The notes beneath the pieces are model-generated. The model saw only the letters and a program-made list of their open reading frames with translations, was not told the DNA's origin and did not search any database. Source: Rostrohypoxylon terebratum (Eukaryota > Ascomycota > Sordariomycetes > Xylariales > Hypoxylaceae). From it: 64,000 nt of DNA. A program made the translations under genes and the position numbers. The stretch covers positions 186,001 through 250,000 of the forward strand of contig MU385879.1 of assembly GCA_022497145.1 (NCBI GenBank), in the 5' to 3' direction. Positions 32,525 to 45,975 of this stretch are shown piece by piece (position 1 is the stretch's first letter; every line of letters begins with the position of its first letter).

Positions 32525-34384
32525 AAGAGCGGTGGCGAGATGCCACCACGAGCTATGTCCTACAACGAATGTATGACACTTGTCAGCCTGCTAGTTGCCA
32601 TGGCTATCAACTTGTACCTAGCAGCTAGCTTTCTTTAGTGAACGATTCAATGATTGTCATGGTTTAGGCGTACTGACATACTGAAATCCTGCTACATGAA
32701 CTTGATTAATATCCGTGTAGATAGCGCCATTACTAGCATCACGCGAATCACGAACTAGGTAGATACTAGGTATTAAATGAAATACTATTAGCATCCAAGA
32801 CATACATCATCGGTACAATGAAGCCGACAGACTTGAATTGTATTATTGCATTGCTGTGTAACTGTGCTCTCGTCATCCTATGCTAACACGACCGGCATTC
32901 ACAGGATAGGGTAGCGCTAGCTACTCTAACCAGAGAATAGACCTACGACCGGCCTGACGCCCTTTTAGAGCTTGGTTGCCGGAAGTGGAGTTAACGGCAT
33001 CCTACATGAGGTTCTTAGATAATAACTCGTTAAATTTAGCGGATACATGGGTACATTTTTGCAGGACTTCGTCAGAAGTTAAACTGTTAGGTATCTACAG
33101 AGTCTGTTCCCTCCTTGCCGAATATAGATACATCGTAGTTAAGAGATTCGGAAACGCTAACTTTTCCCATCCACGAAACCAAAATAATGTAAGAACACCA
33201 TAACCCGAAAAGACCTCTATCCTTTAGGTCTCTTGCTATAAACAATTCAACGTTTTTTTCTTCTTCTTTTCTTCCTGGTTGCCAAAGCCATATATGGCAA
33301 ACGAGTTGAGCGTTTGACCAACAATGATAAGTAACATTCGAAATTCGGGAAGTGTATGAGACTAAAATCCGTTCAACACATAGCCAAAAGAGAAATCCTC
33401 CGCTACCCATTCGTCCTTGCTTCTCGGGGCCTTGTTCAACCTGAACACGCATCATTCATTTCGGCAACCTTTCCATACCCGGGCCGAAGAAGCGCGAGTA
33501 CCTAGAGAAGAGACGGGAGGCCGCATCGGTTCTCAAAAGTGCGCAATCGAGAGCGCACGTATTGGTACCGAGGTGTCCAAGTTGAAGCAAAACTATAACC
33601 GCCAGCCCTCCACATCTGTTTGTTTTCCCAACTGGGAAACTTCCACTGTGAACCTTCAACTCCAGATCATATGGAACCCCTTATCCATGCCAGTAGATCT
33701 AATCCTATATCACTATTCCACAGTCGTATATCATGATTTTAATCCCTCCCTCAACCAATTGACAGGCACCGATGGAATTTGTGGACTCGTGGGGGTGCTC
33801 AAGTACGGCGGCTCAGCCAGAGATCTGTTGTCATATTATGCCTGGTAGGGGACAGTGACGCTTTGGTTCTTGGCGAAGATCGAAAATCGATAGCGTGAAG
33901 TTCTCGTGGGTAATAGTGCGACGCAATTTCTTCTCCTTTCAGCAAATCGAGGAATTTTAGGTTACTTAGCCGACTGAAACCTGGTTAACGAAAGGATATG
34001 CTGCGTAAAGCTCCAGGCTGTGAGGTCAATTTTGCCGCGGTGTTACGAGATCGCATGGTGATTTCTTGTCGATCCCCCAGGTGTTTTCAAGTTTACGATT
34101 ATGTCGCAGATCCCTCCTTGCGTTCAGGCAAATCCGTTGCTCAGCCTCTTTCCTATTCGTAATCTTTTCCTTCTCTTTTACTTATTATGGTTTTGCGCTT
34201 TATCTAGTCTATATCTCCAAAACAGAAACTGTCGAATCGTACATCGCTAATTTGTGTGAGGGGAAGTCGAGACCAGCTGCAGACGCCAGGGCATATTGCG
34301 ATTCTATAAGGGAGAGCACACGTGAGAGGTAGCCACAAGCTGGTCTATATAACTTCCACGCAATGCCCGTGACTGACTTCGACG
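32525..34384. other. Spacer between DUF202 gene and Zn2Cys6 gene
   Basis: 1.86 kb. It holds the 3' ends of the two convergent genes on either side. Open frames at 32976-33203, 33417-33848 and 34066-34332 show no recognised motif, have unbiased codon use and lack splice context. Nothing else identified. Confidence 0.55.
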
Positions 34385-35826
34385 TCATCTCTCTCCGTAG
34401 TACATACCTCCGGCCTGCGATGGATCTTCTCCAAGGGACGATATATGTGCTCCAGGTGCTTGGTGCTCACGGTCTTCATACCAACCACCATAATCTTCAT
34501 TGGATCTGGAGTATTGATATGGCTGTCGCCATGAACCATACGTCGGATGTGGCACGGCACCGGCAGAGAGAGACCCATGAGTGCCCATGCTTGCTCCTGG
34601 CGCAACATTGGTTGGAATCGCCGGTTGCGTCCTATCGAACGGTCTCGTCAGCGGCTCAAATTGGCTCGACTGATCGTCGCTGTAGGACATTGATCTTGTC
34701 CCCGACGGATAAGTTCTCCAGGCGTCGTCGAGTCGAGGGTTGCTGTCCATTCTACTAAGACCTGGCGAAGATGTCGACCAACCTGTCGACAAAGGCGCGA
34801 TCGGCGCATGAGAGGCATAGGAGGATAGACCCGAGGTCTCCGATAAGCCGTCTGGATAACTTGCCCATGGATCATTCGTGCCACCGGCGACTTTCGAAAC
34901 ATTTGAACCCGGATCTGTCGACACCCAGCTGCTTGTTCCGTATTCGTAACCAAATGCCCGACTGCTAGTCATATTCGGTGGGACTTTTCGGTCTCTTAGT
35001 AGATGCTTTCATAGACGTGAATACTGGGGAAAGCACTTTGGAATACACCTACCTTTCGACTCAGCAGAATAAGTTTCTTCCTCCTCTACTTTCATCGGCT
35101 GCTGGTTCATGCTCGGTATCGATGGCATTGCGGCAAGCTGGTGATAAGGTGGGTTCGGTTGCGTTTCCAACGTGGGCCCTGTCGGGATGGCTGGAGACGT
35201 GGAAGGTGATGCAAAGCCTATTCCGGTGGTGGCTCGCGTTCCTTGTCTTTGCCCTGTTGTTGGCGTAGGCGGTTGATTTACTGCAGAGTAGGTGCATCCT
35301 TTATTGAGATTAATGCAACTCTCGCATCGATTTAGGTGGTCTGGTCTCTCTGGCTGCTTGCACCTAATTTTCCTCTTTCGACAGTGTTCTATACCAGGCT
35401 ACGCTTTAGTTCCCGTGCGAATCTTTCTCAAGCTAATTAATGCCTAGCGCGGTGATAACTTACTACAAGCAATCGACGTTCGATGATAGCCAAGCTTATT
35501 TCTTCTCCTCTCGTTGGGAGGACCAAGCGTTTCGGAATCGGGGTCGTTCGTCCCCTGTGGCCTCACGTTAGGGGTCGAGACGGATCTTTTTAGCTTGAAT
35601 TCCTTAGACAAGGAATCTCGTCGCCGAATGGGGGAAAACTGCTATCTGTTGGCAAGATGGAGGACGCGGTGGAGATGAAGGCTGTGCTGGTATAGTTGCT
35701 GGTAAGTCTTACCTCTGTGTTGGAACCTGTCGGTGCTAGATAGCTACCCACGTAGCCAACTTGCGACGCCCCTAACTCGGGGTTCTCTTGTGGCGACGCG
35801 TACTGATATGACATTATATTTATCAT
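34385..35826 (-). CDS. Zn(2)Cys(6) binuclear-cluster transcription factor
   Basis: Four exons on the minus strand: 35826-35713, 35641-35464, 35388-35053 and 34992-34385 (introns 71, 75 and 60 nt); phases close to 411 residues. The Zn cluster is rebuilt across intron 2: ACKHCRKRKIRC, an 11-residue loop, then CESC and a final Cys six residues later, the canonical C-x2-C-x6-C-x11-C-x2-C-x6-C. Immediately before it is a basic segment (RRRNKLGYHRTSIA) and before that KLKRSVSTPNVRPQ, both of which I recall as conserved in one group of filamentous-fungal C6 factors whose biological role I cannot name. The rest is Ser/Pro/Thr-rich and probably disordered, with a conserved-looking WRTYPSGTRSMSYSDDQSSQ and a Tyr/Gly-rich tail; no fungal_trans middle homology domain is visible. 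Start is ATG 35826 or, four codons later, 35814. Nuclear regulator; targets unknown. Confidence 0.85.
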
Positions 35827-36604
35827 GTGCCTAGATGGCTCGATGGGGATTATATTTTCGAGTAACTACGAGTCCCCCGGAAATCGTCTGTCTTGAGAAA
35901 TTTATTCGATGCTGATTAGATACCATCAACAAGACTGTCCAACGGGAAGGCCAAGGAGTAAGCCGCTTTCTGCAGTTCGTCCTTTGAATGGGGGGATGGC
36001 AGGTCTCCGCGTTGTGGCTTCTAACAGGCTAGAATGCCTGACGGGGAACGGTACGCAGCGTTTAGTAGGTTTTCAGTCCCAACTTAACACCCACCCCTTA
36101 TGACCGGTATAAACCGAAATATGGTAACAATGGTTAGAAAGAGGTAACAGAGTATGGTGGAGAGCAAGCTGGAAATGGGCCAATCGAGCCCGTAAAGCCG
36201 CTGGCTTCCCTAGAAAGAGATATGCAACCGACCAGAAAGGCAACCTGACTCTCATTCAAGAATCCCCGGGGCTATGATTGCTTAGCAAGGTACAGCGAAC
36301 GAGGGAGTGGTAGGACAACGCATACGGATGCCCACACCTCCTTGACTCTATACCTGGGGTAACTCCTAGGTTGGGAACAAGGGTCCAGCGTACATCTAGA
36401 TCGGGAAGCTTGGTGTACCCCGTTCCGGGTTTGTTTTCTGAGGCTTTCTAACTGATGGGCCGAATGGGTATCTTCGGCAGTGTCTAAGGCGTTAGCTGCA
36501 ACACGACAAAACACTCCTTTAGGCGGGAAAAAGGATTATGCGTAAGGCTATAGTCGAAGAATATGCCTCTTTTGATCGCCGCTTGTGTTGTGGCCCATGC
36601 GGTA

Positions 36605-36629
36605 AAATTTTCAGTGACGCTGAAAATTT
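36605..36629. repeat. Perfect hairpin (10-bp stem, 5-nt loop)
   Basis: aaattttcag at 36605-36614 and ctgaaaattt at 36620-36629 are exact reverse complements around tgacg. It has no U-tract and no gene nearby, so it is not a simple terminator. It lies inside the ORF-less 36-37 kb segment. Confidence 0.8.
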
Positions 36630-38150
36630 GACCAAATCGATAGCCAGCAACGGACGTGTGAATGTAAAGAAGGTTATAGCTGGACGCCACCCTTGAGGCT
36701 AGAAGCTCTGATCGAACGTGAGCACGGCCCACGGAATCGGGAAGTTCCCGCAGCGGTGACGGACAAGATCGTGCAACTCAAAATGCGAAGAACGGTTCTG
36801 CATCGCCCTCCTTTCTCGGCGTCCACGGATAGACACAGATGAAGGAAAGCTCTTTAGGTCGGGGCACGGGAAGCGACTGCGGAAGAAGATCTGTCTGGGG
36901 CAGACCCTGAGTAGGTATATATCAGGAAATATGAGCCACTGGTGAGTGGCGTATGATCTAAGTGATCTGCGGAGCAGAGGAACATCCCCTAAGCGTTTAC
37001 GACATGCAGTACCTAGTAGGCGACCCTGCTACTTTTTTTCCGCGAGGAGGAGCATGAGGAGATGCCGGACTAAAAATTGATGACGAGAGCAGGGAAAAGT
37101 AAAAAAAAGGATAATCTAATAAGTATGCCCGTCTCGACTGATGCGCGTAATTGAAAAAAAGAACGAAGAATGTTAGCTGTAAGATACTGGCAAAAAGCGA
37201 AGTTATTTGGAATATTGCCCAGCTAATTCCTATTACCCTTTCGCCTCGATGTTAAGATATGAGGCGGATATCATCTATCATAACTTCCAATCGTGTTCTT
37301 CACATCAACCTTCGACGTTTGGTCAAACAACCATGTAACCAAGAGGATTAACCGACTTATTATGCACCAGAAATGCCTCCTACTAGCCATAAATTATCCT
37401 CATCATATAAGTGCTAGCTCTATTGTACCATTCTTCCCGTAATAGCCAGTTGGGACGCCGGCTGTAGTTGTTAAAAGTTTAAGGGGGAAAGTAAATGCAG
37501 GTGTACCTACATACGCTAAGACATCAAGAGAACGGATAAGTCCTACGCCGAGTAAGGTGTTCTATAGTTGGCCCGAAGAGTAGGATGATAACCCATACGC
37601 AGAGTCCCTCATGGAATTGGTTGACTAGACGAAGAGCAAATCACTGAGAAGAACTATTAGTTGTTAAGCTAGTAACATCACGTTGAAACGGTTCAACCAG
37701 TATTCTGGGACTATGCAAATGGCAATCTGTGACATCCTAGGGCCTAGGACCTAGGTGGGATGTGCAAGGATTAACGGGAGTAGCCACAACTCTCCGATTC
37801 CTCAAACATCTTTATTTTCCAGATAGCTTTCACGGTATTTTCTATAGATCTACCAGGTAAAGTTAGGTATTCCAATCCAAGTTAATCGTTGACGCCCCAT
37901 ACTTCATCTGTAGCTTATCCATGTCTCCTTGTTGATCCCGGCGCCAGAAAGCGCATCAAAGCACACGAACATGGGACGATAGTCCGAAAACAATGACGCA
38001 CCCCTGCTATGTTAAGAGCCAATGTAATCGCTTCGAACCCATTCTCATCAGATGTGAACTGCCTGCTAACTCCAACAAACATAGTCACTATGAGGTAAGT
38101 AAATAAGAATGACGATCGTATCTATCAAGTATTAGTTAGGGCTGGCGTGA

Positions 38151-38357
38151 GGTAGGTACCTACCTAGTACCTACCTACTCACACTCCGCTTTCTGACAGG
38201 CTGGTTATTAAAACTGTTCTCACATATCTCAACAATGCTGTGGCGGCTCTAATGATCTTTCTTTTTCTGATGGCATCTACTTATATTGTTGTCAACTTAT
38301 CTGGTACCTGCCCAGTACCTACCTAAGTACCTAGGATCTAGGTAGGTACTAGGTATG
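38151..38357. repeat. Cluster of TAGG/CCTA tetranucleotide palindromes
   Basis: Two dense blocks (38151-38180 and 38302-38357) of interleaved ggtaggtacctacctag and tacctaagtacctagg elements, the richest example of a motif scattered through nearly every spacer of the window. The motif is self-complementary and always intergenic or intronic here. Confidence 0.8.
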
Positions 38358-41073
38358 TATGCAGTCGAAATATACCCGGATTTGATGTAGCATAGAAAGA
38401 TTGTTTCCAAGCTCATGACGACGCTACGTTGAATAATTATGTTTAAATGACTTCACAAAATAACAGGTGTGGCAGGCACCTTTATCTCAAAATGCTTGAC
38501 CCCTCCAGCCAGCTCTATATACATATCTATACCAGCGGTGACTGTGGGGGTTGTAATTGCTTTTTACCCTTCGCAAGCCCTCCAGTTATTTGCGAGTCGG
38601 GTTCACACCAGCCCTGAATAGTCCCAGCAGCCCGGTAAAATGGCTGATGAAAACGGGGAAGGCAAGGGGAGATCCTGATCTAAATCTTTCGCATCATGCA
38701 ACGCTACGAAGTACAACAGCATAATACATCAATACACAACAGTCCAGATGCCAATGGACCTTATAATGCTTGAATTTTCTGTACATATTTCTTTCGATCA
38801 CTATACTAAGCATTACAAAACACATAATTCTTCCTATTTCCCGTTCCTCTGCATCACTTCTTAAGACTAATGATATATCTATAACATCTGCATTTAAGCT
38901 GGGCGAAGTCATTCTAACTCAAGCGCCTCTCAAGTAAAGAGCCATCTAGACATCGCTGTAGCTTATTTGCCGAGACTAGCAATATCTCTAAGAATCTAGG
39001 AAGCATAATCCTTTCAGCCGAACAATATAAGATGAACCTAATATTTACATGGAAATTTTGGCCTCATTCCTGCCTTAAACTAACAGTGCGTTTTCATGGT
39101 ATCCGTCGATCAAAAATGATTAACATCTGGGATCATAAACCGTTACGTTATTAATCTCATAATAAGGCAATAACCTCCACATTTTGCACCGATATTGTGG
39201 AGTAAAATCACCTGGGCACATACTAACAGATTATCACTTGTAAGACGCTTTCAAACCCAGAAGATATAAATCCTCGAGGAGATCAAACCTGATATGAAGC
39301 TGAACGAGCTGATAGAATATTGTCTGGGCTGATCTTGAAGCCGGGGACTTTAGATTTACGCCAAGGTCTTGTCAGGGGGGTGAGTGGATCTGCCACTACA
39401 AAAGATTGAATGCTGTTCCACCTGTAAGTACGCCTCAATTCACCATGCCTTTGTTTGCTTTTCTTTACTCTCTTCCCAATAAGGAGGCTTATAAATGTCA
39501 TTATGACATTTGGTGTTCTAGAATATAGTCGGCGAGCAGAGCTCCTATCCCTGCTGGAACAATACTACATACCACACACCTGTATCCCCCTATGTTAGAC
39601 GGAGAAAATATAACAGACAGATAGCTGCAAATACCAAGCCGGCATAAAGAAGTCGGTCTTTAAATTGGGTAGGATCTAGTCTAGGGGCGGCCCGCGATCT
39701 GATGTAGGTACTGCTCGATATCACAGGCTGGGAAGATAGGATGCAGCTGACCTTAAACTACCTAGTAGGTACCTACATAGGTTGGTAAGCAGGTTGGTAG
39801 TCATGTACTGCGTAGTATCTCAGAGGTGCATAGAGCCACATTGGGAAGATTTGGTCATTTATGCGAATACTTGCCATTCAACCCCAGCACTGTTACAATG
39901 CATCAGGGTACTGTAGAAGTAGCCACTAACAGGAGCCGCAGGGGTGCGCTTTTACTCTCCAGTTATTGAATGCAAGATCGGTTTAGTCTTTTCTTCACTT
40001 GTTAACATCCTGCTGTGATTTATCATGTTTCATCATCAGGCACGCCAACCAAAACCTCTTCATCATACTCCAACACCGCCTGTTTAGCCTCAAGTCATCA
40101 CTTTCTCCATTCTATTCATCTTATCGCGACTGGAATTCGCCTAACAGATCCTCAACCGATCACATGAGGAATTGGGGCCGTGCCCACGCGCATTATGTAG
40201 CAATCTTCCAGGTGCCTCAAAATTTGATACGTGAGAAGAGGTCAAGGGAGTTCTGGCTGATATTTCCATTACTCAAGACTAGTGACATCACAAGTCTCGG
40301 AATCTCGAGATAATTCACATCAGCGTCAACATCTCCGTCGGTCTACGAGCCTAACTATCCTATGCCTGACAGTTGCCCTATTGTTTGATCTCCTTTTAGC
40401 CAGAATACAACAAGAGTTCAGCGATTCTTGGGCTCATCTACCTGCTACTTTTAATGTTCGGAAAATCGGTGAGCGGCCCGGCATTAGCCTTGTTTATGCG
40501 CTCATTTCACAGGAAGAATGCATATCAATATCATCGTTTCGCTTCTTCGGCCAGTCGAAGTCGATGGCTTCAACATGAGCAATGATATAATGGCATTTAG
40601 TGAAGTATGGGATTGTGCATAAATTTATTAGCGCCCAAGACTAGGATCAAGCATATAATTTCTAGTTTAAAATCTTTGTGAGAGCCGAGGCTGATCAGGC
40701 CAATAGGAGATTGACGTGGTGAAGATCTCGGTGCTAGTAGGTTTGTACAGCCTTCACATGGAAACTACCTCTACCCCCAGGGCTCTTCACCGTGATCCGT
40801 CTATGTACATCATCATTCCTTCGAACATGGTCTCGTTCCCACCGGTGTGATACTCTCACCAGATCTATTTTCCCAGTACGGTGACCGACTTTGAATGGTC
40901 CAACCAGATAACTCGAAGGGGCTTGCTTTTGCATCAACTAAGGGGGCAGAGAGCGCCTCTCCACGCAAGTCTTTGATACCAATGTCTCAGATGACTTTCA
41001 GCTAGTAGTTCCATAGAGTTTGTTAACGGCTCCGTGGAACTAGAAACCAACCGAAGGAGCCGCACACCGCATA

Positions 41074-41099
41074 CCTAGGTCCTAGGTCCTAGGTCCTAG
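41074..41099. repeat. 7-bp tandem repeat (cctaggt), 3.7 copies
   Basis: Contiguous copies of cctaggt ending ccta. It is a pure form of the dispersed TAGG/CCTA motif. Confidence 0.85.
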
Positions 41100-44000
41100 A
41101 TAACAACCAAAAAGCCCGGATGTCTTCCGATCATACTAGTCCGGTAAATACCGTTACTATTATGAGCCGAGCTGCTTCTGCGATTCTACCTACATCCACT
41201 AATACAATTCCGGAGCTGTGAATCAACTTCACGCTTTTTGCCCACGGCGCATTGAATTTGGCTATGTCTGTACAACATGCCATGCGCTAAATTCTGGAGG
41301 ATACGCTCCGTGACCATGTGCGAAGATATAGGCCCCGTCTTAGAGATAAGCCATGGTGTCTCAGATGCTTCGGGGGATGAGGGCATTATATCATATCATC
41401 TAGGTTAAGCTGGTTGGCCCATCTTGCATCAGAACTAGCTGAAAGTCCACGATTTGATGCAGGCGAACATCTGGCGCTATCCGGCGTTTAAGACGGATGC
41501 AGCAGAACTCACGAAGCACTTACATAGGTACCTAAGTCTTAGGTAGTACGATCTCGGTTTGTGTTAATTGCCTTGTACCTATTGACTGAGGGCTAGCCCG
41601 TACTGCACCCCCACTGCCCTGTCTGCCTGTGTGGCCTACGTGGCGGATGACATGAGCGGCGCTTTCTTTGCTTTTACTCTTACCACCTATCTACTACAGG
41701 GCTGGAAGCGATCGTCCCCCAAACTCCGTGCCACCTAATCCATGGTGCGTGAAAATTCTCACATTCATTTCTCCTCCCGTACGTAAATATTTTTATCGAC
41801 ATAAGTGGCCGCGAAGTGGACCAAGTGTGGATGGAATACTGCGTTCTTATTTGGCCCCCATACAATGAACAATTTCATATTCTGTAATCCTCATTGGCGG
41901 ACCTCTCGAAACTCTACGCTGTACAGCTACGAGAATGCATGTTAAAAACGGTCTTAGAAACTTGCTGATGCTGTCAAGCCACATAAGACTTCCTAGTAAA
42001 AACCGCTGCACGTGAGTTAGATTAAGTCGGTGGATGTCTTACCCCTATGTTCCTGCTTTTAAAACACGTTCGCCTACTACTAACTCTGCCCGCGGACTTC
42101 CTAACCTTAAGTTGAGCCACCATGATAGTACGACATAGAGTGTGACTTGATTTTCAAATAGACAATGCCCAGAATCAACAGCGAGTTACCCCGAGGCGCT
42201 TGTGCAAGGTAACAAGCGAACCATCTTCTGAATTTAATAAGCTTCACAATAGGACACACGATCTTAGTACCTATGCATTAGATTTAAGGCATCAACCAGT
42301 GGTATAGCCTTTGAATAAAGTAAGATCTAACGATTCAACATTGGTGTTTATATATCAACGATGCTTTAGGGACTCCGTATCATCGTGCGACGGAACGGGT
42401 GGCTTATAACAAGGTTTAAAGTAACAAGCAATATAGAACGTATAATCTATAGGCCTACTTAACTTCACACCTATTTTAGTACCTAGCTATATATACCCTT
42501 CTAATTCCAGGTATCATAACTTTTTATGTGTATACATAAACCTTTAAAATAAAAGGGCAGATATAAGTTGATGTCAATTACCTATTAAGGTATCTTAGGC
42601 CTAAAATCTAGGCACCATCAATGGAAATGCCTACCTAATCTATGGGAAACACATTTCATGAACCACCCAAGTGCTCTATTGTCACCAAGTATCTTCTGGG
42701 TATGTCTTTATTCAACGCTAGCATGACAAGATATACCTTCACACCCATGTGACATGCCTCCTGTGCCAACCCTTTTTACCATGAAGACTAGAGCTATACT
42801 GAGTTTCGGAGAAATAATCGTTGATTATCTTGTGTTACTCAACGATACTTATAATCGTAAGGACGTCTACTTACGTAACCGATTGTAATATGAAAGTGAA
42901 AATGTACGGGGCCTCCCCTAATCTCGAGCAGAGAGGGGTCAGCCGACGTAACTTCCTCCATCAATATGTCAGGGTCTCTATAAATAATACCTCCCTCTCT
43001 ACCTACTACCTATCAAGTAAGTACCTATCTTGCTTAGGTCCTTGTATGCATGTCAGGCTTGATTTCCGCCTAATCTTTGATATAATGCACATCGAGTTGT
43101 TTATAAGCCTACTAGACCACCTACTGTGGCGTATTACATAGGTGTCTTGAGCAAGTCTTATAGATTATCCAATAACTAGTAAGTCCTCAAATCCTTTTAT
43201 ACACATATCACGTGGGAGTAGGCATCCGCTTTTATAAGAGCCATACTTCGACTCACGAGTAATATATTTTGGGTAAAGATGCAGTCCCTTAGTAATTGAG
43301 AGGTGATAAATTGACTGCGTTAATGGGGTCTACCTTATCCTCTTAATAGGACATTATTACTATAACACTAATATAGACGGTGTAACTTGAACTCCAAGGT
43401 TCAAGCTTCAAAAATCAATCCCTAAAGTCTCTGGATCCTTCCATTTGAAGTGTGGGTGAGACCCCTATTCTGGTTGTGGGGGAGACACGGCATCAAAGCA
43501 AGCAATTCATTTTCTACCGACTACTCAAATAGGATTCATTACAGTTTCAGGTTTATGAATGATAACGTGACGACATATAGAGGGTTTCTATCTTGATAGT
43601 TTGATAGGATGCCTTGAGACCTAACGGAGACGGTTGTCCAGGCACGGCTTAGATTAGGTACCTAAGGTGGCTCGTCCAACATCTTCCACCATTGCCTATC
43701 GGGTGTAAGTAATGTCTAAACCCACGGCTAAGACATATATGGGTATAGAGGGGGTTAGCGAATATCTGATACTTTTCCTATACTCGCCTCAAGTGTACCT
43801 GCGGCTTCCGTGTGCTTGAGCAGGTAGACCGTCAGATAGTGACAGCACTAATGTTACACGAGAGCACGAGGCCAGACGGTGAGTATCGAGATATCCATAG
43901 CACCGAGAGTCGTTACAGGCCATATCAATATCTTGGGGTTCAGTAAGTCGCGTGATCAGTTTGAAGGTAGATCCCGAGTGGCTTCTGGATTTGTCGAGTC

Positions 44001-45975
44001 TGTCCTGTAAGGTTTAAGAGTGCGAATTGAGACGACGGGGTTATATTTCGTCTGTGCTACGTGGCTGTAACATTATGCGAGGTGACCAAGATTATAGTAA
44101 CTATTTCCTTGGAGTTCGTGAGGAGACCGCTCTATCGCTCGTCCGTATTCGCAACACCGGATTAATCAAGGCTTAGCAGTTGTCCTTGAGGTCATCGACA
44201 CCAAACCCCCAAACGAGAAAGATTAGCCGCGAGTTGCAGGGGGGAAAGAGGTCTGAGGGATCGAAGAGCATATGATCGTACGAATAGGCTCAGGAGGAAA
44301 TTCGTATAATGGATTATATCCAAAGCAGACGCTCGAGAACCCTGTATGTATAGTAACTGCCGCTTCGACCAACCATCCTGTCGTTGTGGTACGACCGTAT
44401 CCCAATAATATACGGTCCCGCCCAATATTGCGACATATCATGCATTCCGGGCCAAGCCAAATTCGAATCAAAATGAGGGGTGTCGTCATCTGATTACTGT
44501 ACTTTCGACTGTCGTAGCAATCCATCTCGAAGGGCTAACCCCCAGTGACCCGGTTCAGGCTACACACCAAAGTAGTACAACAAGGCTGACACTCTTGCAT
44601 TTTTGCCTTCGTTGTACAGACATCGACAGGAATCGGTTCTTTACCAGATCCGCCCGAGGCGGTGCTACCTAATAATGATAAGTTGAGCCGCGAAAGGAGT
44701 GCTGGTATAGGTTCAATATCAAGGACAATGGGCGCCCATTTTTTTTATCTGCAAGGAATAACAGGATTGGGACGGCAGCGAAGGGCATGTCGATGCTCTA
44801 ATTACTAACCAAATGAAATGATGCACGGCCGAATAAACATTGGAAGCGCACGGCTCTCAGATTGCGACCTTGCGGTTCATAGTTTTATGTTTCCAACCAG
44901 CCGCATTCCCTAATGTAGGCTACCGATGCTACCCCCAGTTCCGTAGATCACGGCTAATGAGTTACCATCGAAGGCTGGATTCAGAAAGTTGTTTAGTTTA
45001 ACAAAAGGGGGCTAAGAGTTTAACTTAGCTCCGGAAGCGGTGTCACGACAGAAAATGTCACCTCGCATTTCTGCGTTTCCTATTCTCTACATACCTTGTA
45101 AGATCGCTGTGCGTCACAGCACCTACCTAGTATCCTTCCCCGGGCGGATGATTACATACATACAACTGGCACCGCGGATGGTGGCATAAGAGTGGGTCTC
45201 ACATATATTACAAAGCTCTGGAGGTCGGTCTCTTACGCGGGGTGCGCGTAGTGATTGCGATGCGCGGTGATGGGTCGCGCCGCCAGAGCGGAAACGAGTA
45301 GGGTTGCTGCAAAGCTATTGGAGCTCCGGGATGGATGGCTTAAGATCTGACATAATATGCGCCACAACGTGTAATAAATACCCCTCCGATTTGTTTATAT
45401 AGGTACCTAGCCAGGGTATAGCCAAGGTGACTATATCAGTAAGGAAACGGTAATAGAGAGGTTTCTGCAAAATATCATTTACCTAGGTAATCACCGGCAT
45501 GGATGTTCCGTAATTTCTAGAGTGGGATAGACTAATCCCGAAGCCTTATCACCAACCTCCCAAACGTAACTGTCGGAGATATAATGGTATTGGTCACGGT
45601 GTTACCGTAGTATGTTAGGAGCACGAGGGGTTGGACAGATGATAGTTAGATTCAAAAGGAGCCGGCGGCAAACCTATCAATAACGTTACTCGTAATACAC
45701 TTTTTCTTTTATTACCCGGAAATTATGGGAATGGTGTGTACACCCGTCATGGTTATAATAAGAGAACCAACGCCAATGCCAGAAAAAGGAGGAAGAGACC
45801 CAATCCGCCCCAAGTTATTACATTTGTGATATCGGTCTTTCCTTTTTAATGAGTGTGTGCCTTGCTCCACAGCCTCCTGACTTGATTATACACGAATGAG
45901 AAGACATCAGAACACCAACTAAGCAAACAGGAGACGTTTTAGGAAATGGCTGTTGCTAGCTTCTCTCCTAGTGGC

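Larger units (their letters stand above)
35827..45975. other. 10-kb gene-poor region
   Basis: No frame here combines length, codon bias, splice signals and family motifs well enough to call. The segment from about 35.9 to 37.0 kb is less AT-rich and more structured than the rest (see findings). The remainder is AT-rich with many TAGG/CCTA palindromes, densest at 38.15-38.36 and 39.75-39.80 kb, and a 7-bp cctaggt array at 41.08 kb. Open frames at 39999-40313, 40282-40578, 42821-43141 and 44192-44525 were inspected and left out. No tRNA or rRNA recognised. Confidence 0.5.

Noticed and set aside
33417..33848. 143-residue open frame on the plus strand
   Set aside because: Alternative start, mixed composition with no domain, no splice context; consistent with chance in a spacer.
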